Assembly (NCBI GenBank): GCA_902826155.1 | Contig: CADEDU010000047.1 | Span: 1-20,243 of the forward strand | Direction: 5' to 3' | Origin: an uncultured beta proteobacterium | GTDB taxonomy: Bacteria; Pseudomonadota; Gammaproteobacteria; Burkholderiales; SG8-39 | DNA: 20,243 nucleotides | Shown here: piece by piece, positions 16,363 to 20,243 of the stretch | How positions within the stretch are numbered: position 1 is the stretch's first letter | Layout: each line of letters starts with the position of its first letter | Translations under genes and position numbers: made by a program | The notes under the pieces: model-generated | Seen by the model: the letters and a program-made list of their open reading frames with translations, nothing else | Told to the model about the DNA's origin: nothing | Databases searched by the model: none

Positions 16363-16739
16363 GGATTCGTCCCCGGGGCGCTGCGGCTCAACGCCGGCAG
16401 CGTGGCAGTTGGTTTCTTTTGCACGTGCGGCAGCAGACCCAGCACGACGGTCTTGCCGTCGGCCTGGCGCAGCGTCACGTCGGTTTCGGTGATGCGCTCG
16501 ATGCGGGCGTCGCCGATGCGCTCGCCCTGCGCGAGCGTGCGGCCGTTGATGACGGCGTAGCGCTGCGATGGCCCGATGATGATGGTCTGCACCAGCCGTT
16601 CGGGCGCGGCCTCGCGCGCCGCGGCGGGTTGGCTCGCAACGAGCGGCGGACGCATCGGGTCGGTCATTGCCTGCGCGTGTACGAGCGTGCCCAGGCAGCT
16701 CAGCACCAGGCTCGGTACGAACACGCGCATCGGGCTCAT
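16359..16739 (-). CDS. mshK: MSHA biogenesis protein MshK
   Basis: Encodes 126 residues: signal peptide (about 1-22, ending VHA), a DPMRPP segment as in MshK/PilP-type proteins, and one small beta domain (VQTIIIGPSQRYAVINGRTLAQGERIGDARIERIT). It is a small periplasmic protein likely to link the inner-membrane complex to the secretin. ATGA overlap with mshJ at 16736-16739. The upstream Shine-Dalgarno sequence is poor (GGTGGT), so translation probably depends on coupling to mshJ. Met4 is an alternative start. Confidence 0.85.
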   Translation of the reverse strand: MSPMRVFVPSLVLSCLGTLVHAQAMTDPMRPPLVASQPAAAREAAPERLVQTIIIGPSQRYAVINGRTLAQGERIGDARIERITETDVTLRQADGKTVVLGLLPHVQKKPTATLPALSRSAPGTNP

Positions 16740-17410
16740 ACCACCACCCAGTTGCGCTCGAAGCTCAGCGTGTAGACGGTGAGCTTCATGGTGATGCGCG
16801 GATAGTCGGTCGTTGCCACATCGATGTTCTTCCAGAACATGCGATAGGGCAGTTGCTCCAACGCGTCCAGATAGCGCAGCAGCTCGAAGTAGCCGCCGCT
16901 CACGGTCAGCTCGACACCGTGCCGGTAGACGCGGATCGAGTTGCGCGCAGGCTGGGCCGGCTCACTGTTGCCTGCCTGGTCGGTGAACAGTTCGACGGCC
17001 GGCAGCGAGCGCAACGCCACCAGTTCCAGGCGGCGGTCGCGGCGCAGCATCTCCTCCAGCAGATTGGGGATGCGCTCGGGCGGCACCATGCCGCGCTGAT
17101 GTTCGGTCAGCTGCGCGTCGGCCTGCGCAATGCGCGCTTTCAAATCTTCGATCTGCGCCCGGCGCGGCGCATCGGGATCGTCGTCGGGCGCGTTGATCGC
17201 CGCCTGCACCTGTTCCTGCAGCACGCGGGTGTCGGCCACCTTGCGTTGCAGATCGCGTGTCATGCCGCGCATCCGATCGTTCAGCGGATTGATCACCAGC
17301 GCGAAGCCCAGGAACAACAGTACGAGCGCCGAAGCCGCGAAGACGATGGCGCGCTCGCGCAGCGTCATCGCGTCGATGCGTTCGCCCCAGCGGATCGCCC
17401 ATTGCTTCAT
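16736..17410 (-). CDS. mshJ: MSHA biogenesis protein MshJ (PilO/GspM-like)
   Basis: Encodes 224 residues: a short cytoplasmic N-terminus (MKQWAIRWGERIDAMTLRER), one membrane helix (about 21-41), a coiled coil (about 45-125) and a ferredoxin-like periplasmic domain (GVELTVSGGYFELLRYLDALE...MKLTVYTLSFERNW). This is the PilO/MshJ layout, part of the inner-membrane alignment complex. GGAG lies 7 nt before the ATG, which overlaps the upstream stop as ATGA. Confidence 0.9.
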   Translation of the reverse strand: MKQWAIRWGERIDAMTLRERAIVFAASALVLLFLGFALVINPLNDRMRGMTRDLQRKVADTRVLQEQVQAAINAPDDDPDAPRRAQIEDLKARIAQADAQLTEHQRGMVPPERIPNLLEEMLRRDRRLELVALRSLPAVELFTDQAGNSEPAQPARNSIRVYRHGVELTVSGGYFELLRYLDALEQLPYRMFWKNIDVATTDYPRITMKLTVYTLSFERNWVVV

Positions 17411-18045
17411 CGGCCGGCTCCTGCCGCGGGTTTGGTCGCGCCGAGCGTGAACTCGAGCGATGGGATTGCCTGCGCCTCTTGCGCGCTGTCGGCGCGCGCT
17501 TGCGACGCATGGATGCGCAGCTCGGCGAACCCGTGTCCGCGCAACGCCGCCTCGCGATTGAGCATGCGCAGGTAGCTCGGCAGAAGATCGGGCTGCTGCA
17601 GCCGGCCGCGGATCACGTTCAATCCGTCAGCGCCGGTCGCGGTGAATCCGGTGAGCCACACGCCGTTCAGGGTCTGGCGCGCCAGCGCGCTCATGTAGCG
17701 CGCGAAGCCTTCGGTGTTGCCGAGGCTGCCGGTGGCGAACGCGTCGAGCAGGATCTGTTGCGCACCCAGATGGGTCTCGAGCCGGCTCGCCTGATCGATC
17801 AACACCTTGCTCGGACCGGCCTTCTTGTCGGCGGCAAACTGAGTGAGCAGCCGTTGCGCCGCTGCGAATTGTTGGTTGGTCTCGATGCTTTGGCGCTGCA
17901 ACGCGATCAACTGAACCTGTTGCATGCCATGCACGCCAACCAGGGCGATGGCGACGATCCCCAGCGCTGCAACCATGGTGCGTGCCGAGAACACCTTGCG
18001 CCGCGCGAGGAAGATCGGATTAAACAGATTGATCTGCTGGCTCAT
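17407..18045 (-). CDS. mshI2: PilN-like MSHA biogenesis protein (MshI2)
   Basis: Encodes 212 residues. The N-terminal MSQQINLFNP is the PilN-type motif that docks on the cytoplasmic PilM/MshI partner. A membrane helix (about 22-40), a coiled coil (about 41-80) and a small alpha/beta domain (GVWLTGFTATGADGLNVIRGRL) follow. It should span the inner membrane as partner of MshI and MshJ. The start overlaps the mshI stop as ATGA, with AGGTGG just upstream. The name is by position; sequence alone says PilN-like. Confidence 0.85.
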   Translation of the reverse strand: MSQQINLFNPIFLARRKVFSARTMVAALGIVAIALVGVHGMQQVQLIALQRQSIETNQQFAAAQRLLTQFAADKKAGPSKVLIDQASRLETHLGAQQILLDAFATGSLGNTEGFARYMSALARQTLNGVWLTGFTATGADGLNVIRGRLQQPDLLPSYLRMLNREAALRGHGFAELRIHASQARADSAQEAQAIPSLEFTLGATKPAAGAGR

Positions 18046-18977
18046 AGCGCCACCTGCTCATGACGCAGCGATGTGCCGATCAGATGGAACAGGCGCGATT
18101 GCGTGCGCGTATCCATCTCGCCGTCGGCGATGTCGAGCACCTCGTTGATGTCGATCGCCTGCACGCGAACGCCCAGGCCGCTGGCAAGGTACTCGGCCAG
18201 GCCGCTGGGTTCGGGTTCGGGGGCGAGCAGCAGTCTGGCCACCGGAATGGCGCGGAACTGGCGATCGAAGTGATCGAGCGAGCGCTGCAGCTCGAGCAGA
18301 ATCCGACCGTGCACTTCTTCGCGCACGTCAGCATCGCGCGTGCCTACCTGCGCGAGCGACACTTCGAAGCGCCGTGCGAGGAGCAGCTCGCCACGGAAGT
18401 TGAAGGTGAGCAGGCCGCCGTGCTCGTTGATGTGCAGCGCGGCGATCGCGCGATTGGGTTCCTCGTAGAGCGCGGCGACATTGCGCTGCGCGGTCTCGGG
18501 GATGTCGATCACCGACAGGCCGATTCCCGCCTGTTCGAACTGCTTGATGCGCGCCTGAATCGCGTCGTTGCGCGCCGCCACCGCGTACATGGTCGGCGTG
18601 CGCGCCGGACCGTCGCCCGACTGCGGGATGTCGAGCACGTCGAGCGTCACATCGTCGACGTGGAAATCGAGCAGGTCCTTGACGCGCCAGCGGATCGCCG
18701 CCTTCAGCTCGTCGCGCGCCACGTTCGGTGCGTCGACCAGGACAATCTGATACTCGCCCGGGTCGAGCAGGGTCATGCACCGGTAGCGTGAAAGCGACAG
18801 CTCGCGGCCGGTGCGCTGCAGTGCATTGACGGGCTGGTCGCCGTCGCGCACTGCGAAGCGGTGCACCTGCGGCTTGCCGTGCGTGGTGAATTCGCCGTGG
18901 ACAGCCGCAACCCGGCCGGCGTCTGCGGCGAGCGCCATCCAGCCAGCCGACTTGCGCGACTTGCGAAACCACTTCAC
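18042..18977 (-). CDS. mshI: MSHA biogenesis protein MshI (PilM-like)
   Basis: Encodes 311 residues from a GTG start (18977-18975). The opening MKWFRKSRKSAGWMALA fits MshI, so the rare start is accepted. The body resembles PilM-type actin-fold proteins: LDPGEYQIVLVDAPNV, LKAAIRWRVKDLLDF, and IDIPETAQRN...HINEHGGLLTFNFRGELLLAR. It is cytoplasmic and should bind the N-terminal motif of the PilN-like partner. It is the first gene of a seven-gene coupled operon. A 7-bp inverted repeat lies directly upstream and includes the only Shine-Dalgarno-like AGG. Confidence 0.9.
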   Translation of the reverse strand: MKWFRKSRKSAGWMALAADAGRVAAVHGEFTTHGKPQVHRFAVRDGDQPVNALQRTGRELSLSRYRCMTLLDPGEYQIVLVDAPNVARDELKAAIRWRVKDLLDFHVDDVTLDVLDIPQSGDGPARTPTMYAVAARNDAIQARIKQFEQAGIGLSVIDIPETAQRNVAALYEEPNRAIAALHINEHGGLLTFNFRGELLLARRFEVSLAQVGTRDADVREEVHGRILLELQRSLDHFDRQFRAIPVARLLLAPEPEPSGLAEYLASGLGVRVQAIDINEVLDIADGEMDTRTQSRLFHLIGTSLRHEQVAL

Positions 18978-18981
18978 GGAA

Positions 18982-19007
18982 CGGACCTGGGAGGGACTTG
19001 AGGTCCG
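18982..19007 (-). promoter_or_regulatory. Inverted repeat over the mshI ribosome-binding region
   Basis: CGGACCT (18982-18988) and AGGTCCG (19001-19007) are a perfect 7-bp inverted repeat with a 12-nt loop, 4 nt upstream of the mshI GTG. In the mRNA the 3' arm holds the AGG that would act as Shine-Dalgarno, so a folded stem could limit translation of the operon's first gene. It could equally be an operator at the DNA level. Confidence 0.4.
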
Positions 19008-19061
19008 GTCAAGTTAGAGATGTGGGGGGCCGCTGTCGGTGGATTCGTCCGCGCACCCCCG

Positions 19062-19088
19062 GGGAATTTATCGAGCCCGAATATTCCC
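19062..19088. promoter_or_regulatory. Dyad in the mshI/monooxygenase divergent gap
   Basis: GGGAAT (19062-19067) and ATTCCC (19083-19088) are inverted half-sites with centres 21 bp apart, about two helical turns, in the only AT-richer patch of this gap. This spacing suits a dimeric regulator binding one face of the helix. No regulator is named and the match could be chance. Confidence 0.25.
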
Positions 19089-19137
19089 TCGCGGCGATAT
19101 TGATGAAGTGGGCAGCGCCGAGCGGTCGGTGCGCACG

Positions 19138-19167
19138 TTGCCCCGGCCGGCGCGGCGCGCTTATCCT
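19138..19167 (+). promoter_or_regulatory. Possible sigma-70 promoter of the monooxygenase
   Basis: TTGCCC (19138-19143) and TATCCT (19162-19167), 18 nt apart, each match the consensus at four of six bases. A start near 19174 would leave an ~80-nt leader. Weak but the best candidate in the gap. Confidence 0.25.
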
Positions 19168-19256
19168 CTGCCGGTGCTCCGCGCGGCCTGGCGGAGCTCC
19201 TTGAGCCGGCGCTCGGGTCCGACGCCGGCGTCCAAACACAAAGAGGAGACCTCCCA

Positions 19257-20243
19257 ATGAGCACCCCCACGGGTTCGGTGCAGCAGTGGCTCGATCAGTT
19301 CGGGGCCGCGGTCGCGAACAGACGTTTCGCCGACGCGGCAGCGATGTTCGGTGACGATTCGTACTGGCGCGACCTGGTCGCGTTCACCTGGAACATCAAG
19401 ACGGCTGAAGGTCGGAGTCAGATCCAGGCCATGCTCGAAGCGACGATGCCGGATGCGAAATCGGCGAACTGGAAGATCAAGGGCGATGGCAGCGAAGCCA
19501 ACGGCGTCACCGAAGGCTGGTTCACGTTTGAAACCGGTGTCGGTCGCGGCAGGGGCCATCTGCGCCTGATCGGCGGCAAAGCCTGGACGTTTCTCACGAC
19601 CTTGCAGGAGCTGAAAGGCTTTGAGGAGAAGAAGAACGAATCGCGGCCCAAAGGGGTGGAGCATGGCGTGTACGCGGGCCGCAAGACCTGGTTGGAGGAA
19701 CGCCAGGAGGAGCAGCGCACGCTCGGTCACGACAAGCAGCCCTTTGCGCTGATCGTCGGCGGCGGCCAGGCCGGCATCATTCTCGGCGCGCGGCTTCGCA
19801 AGCTCGGCGTGCCCGCGATCATCGTCGAGAAGAATCCGCGCGCCGGTGACAGCTGGCGCAATCGCTACAAGAGCCTGTGCCTGCACGATCCGGTCTGGTA
19901 CGACCATCTGCCGTATCTGCCGTTCCCCGCCGATTGGCCTGTGTTCAGCCCGAAGGACAAGATCGGCGACTGGCTCGAGAGCTACACGAAGCTGATGGAG
20001 CTCAACTACTGGGCCAGCACGACGGTCAAGCACGCGCGCTGGGACGAGTCGAAGCAGCAGTGGGAGGTCACGGTCGAGCAGCAGGGCAAGACCGTGGTGC
20101 TGCGCCCGAAGCAGCTCGTGTTCGCCACCGGGATGAGCGGCGTGCCGAGCATGCCCAGCTACCCGGGCATGGACGCGTTCAAGGGCACGCAGGTGCACTC
20201 GAGCAAATTCGAAAGTGGCGAGAAGTGGAAGGGCAAGAAGGCG
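19257..20243 (+). CDS. Flavin-containing monooxygenase with N-terminal NTF2/SnoaL-like domain, 3'-partial
   Basis: Frame 19257 is open to the right edge (329 codons, no stop). ATG 19257 has GAGGAG (19243-19248) 8 nt upstream. Residues ~1-125 look like an NTF2/SnoaL-type domain (WLDQFGAAVANRRFADAAAMFGDDSYWRDLVAFTWNI). A helical linker follows, then a Rossmann FAD-binding motif ALIVGGGQAGI with GGGQAG at 168-173 and the acidic strand end IIVEKN. GDSWRNRYKSLCLHDP is typical of flavin monooxygenases. F308-x-G310-x3-H314-x3-F318 fits the FxGxxxH fingerprint of Baeyer-Villiger and N-hydroxylating enzymes. The KWKGKK at the edge normally leads into the NADPH-binding GxGxxG, which is outside the window. 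Family role: NADPH- and O2-dependent oxygenation; substrate unknown. No evident link to the pilus genes. Confidence 0.9.
   Translation, partial: MSTPTGSVQQWLDQFGAAVANRRFADAAAMFGDDSYWRDLVAFTWNIKTAEGRSQIQAMLEATMPDAKSANWKIKGDGSEANGVTEGWFTFETGVGRGRGHLRLIGGKAWTFLTTLQELKGFEEKKNESRPKGVEHGVYAGRKTWLEERQEEQRTLGHDKQPFALIVGGGQAGIILGARLRKLGVPAIIVEKNPRAGDSWRNRYKSLCLHDPVWYDHLPYLPFPADWPVFSPKDKIGDWLESYTKLMELNYWASTTVKHARWDESKQQWEVTVEQQGKTVVLRPKQLVFATGMSGVPSMPSYPGMDAFKGTQVHSSKFESGEKWKGKKA

Noticed and set aside
19126..19133. A further TCGGTGCG copy, on the other side of the msh operon
   Set aside because: The 8-mer (or its complement) also occurs inside coding sequence at 6308 and 13381, so an isolated copy is not above chance in GC-rich DNA.
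19161..20198. 345-residue minus-strand frame opposite the monooxygenase
   Set aside because: The plus frame has the FAD motif, the FxGxxxH fingerprint and a strong Shine-Dalgarno sequence; the minus frame has nothing.

Overview
The window is GC-rich and looks proteobacterial, most probably a betaproteobacterium. That is an inference from three things: the MshI-to-MshN gene set, the C-terminal tail of the giant RTX protein (a form I know from Burkholderiales-type secreted RTX proteins), and an enterobacterial-type MotA. I see no tRNA, rRNA, CRISPR array, insertion sequence or phage gene.

Region 1 (1-8902, + strand) is the 3' part of one giant gene that enters from the left edge. It encodes a secreted type I RTX protein of at least 2966 residues. 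It has an alpha/beta-hydrolase (lipase-like) N-terminal part with a GYSLGG nucleophile elbow. About ten blocks of GGxGxDxUx calcium-binding repeats follow, interleaved with roughly seven copies of a ~90-residue beta-rich module (haemolysin-type calcium-binding related). The C-terminus is probably the secretion signal. No type I exporter genes are visible. Region 2 (9004-10065, + strand) encodes an exported metallo-beta-lactamase-fold hydrolase.

Region 3 (10123-12225, - strand) holds motA, with no motB beside it, and a diguanylate cyclase with a GGEEF active site. motA is preceded by a near-perfect flagellar sigma-28 promoter (TAAA-N15-GCCGATAT). The cyclase has a second, weaker sigma-28-like match (TGAA-N15-GCCGATGA) and a cluster of 8-bp inverted repeats in its ~280-nt upstream gap.

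Region 4 (12504-18977, - strand) is the first half of an MSHA-type type IV pilus locus, in the order mshI, pilN-like mshI2, mshJ, mshK, mshL, mshM, mshN. All six junctions are 4-nt ATGA overlaps, so the seven genes form one translationally coupled unit. It encodes the inner-membrane alignment complex (MshI/I2/J/K), the secretin (MshL), an AAA+ ATPase (MshM) and a TPR protein (MshN). The extension ATPase mshE, the platform gene mshG and the pilin genes, which usually follow mshN, are absent. The cyclase and motA sit there instead.

Region 5 (19257-20243, + strand, runs off the right edge) is the start of a group B-type flavin monooxygenase with an N-terminal NTF2/SnoaL-like domain. It is divergent from mshI across a ~280-nt gap.

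The most coherent idea in the window is a link between swimming and attachment. A stator gene and a c-di-GMP synthase, both with flagellar-class promoter matches, lie directly behind an MSHA pilus assembly operon. MSHA function is known in Vibrio to be c-di-GMP controlled through MshE. The large RTX protein may be a further secreted surface or enzymatic factor, but no direct tie to the pilus is visible.
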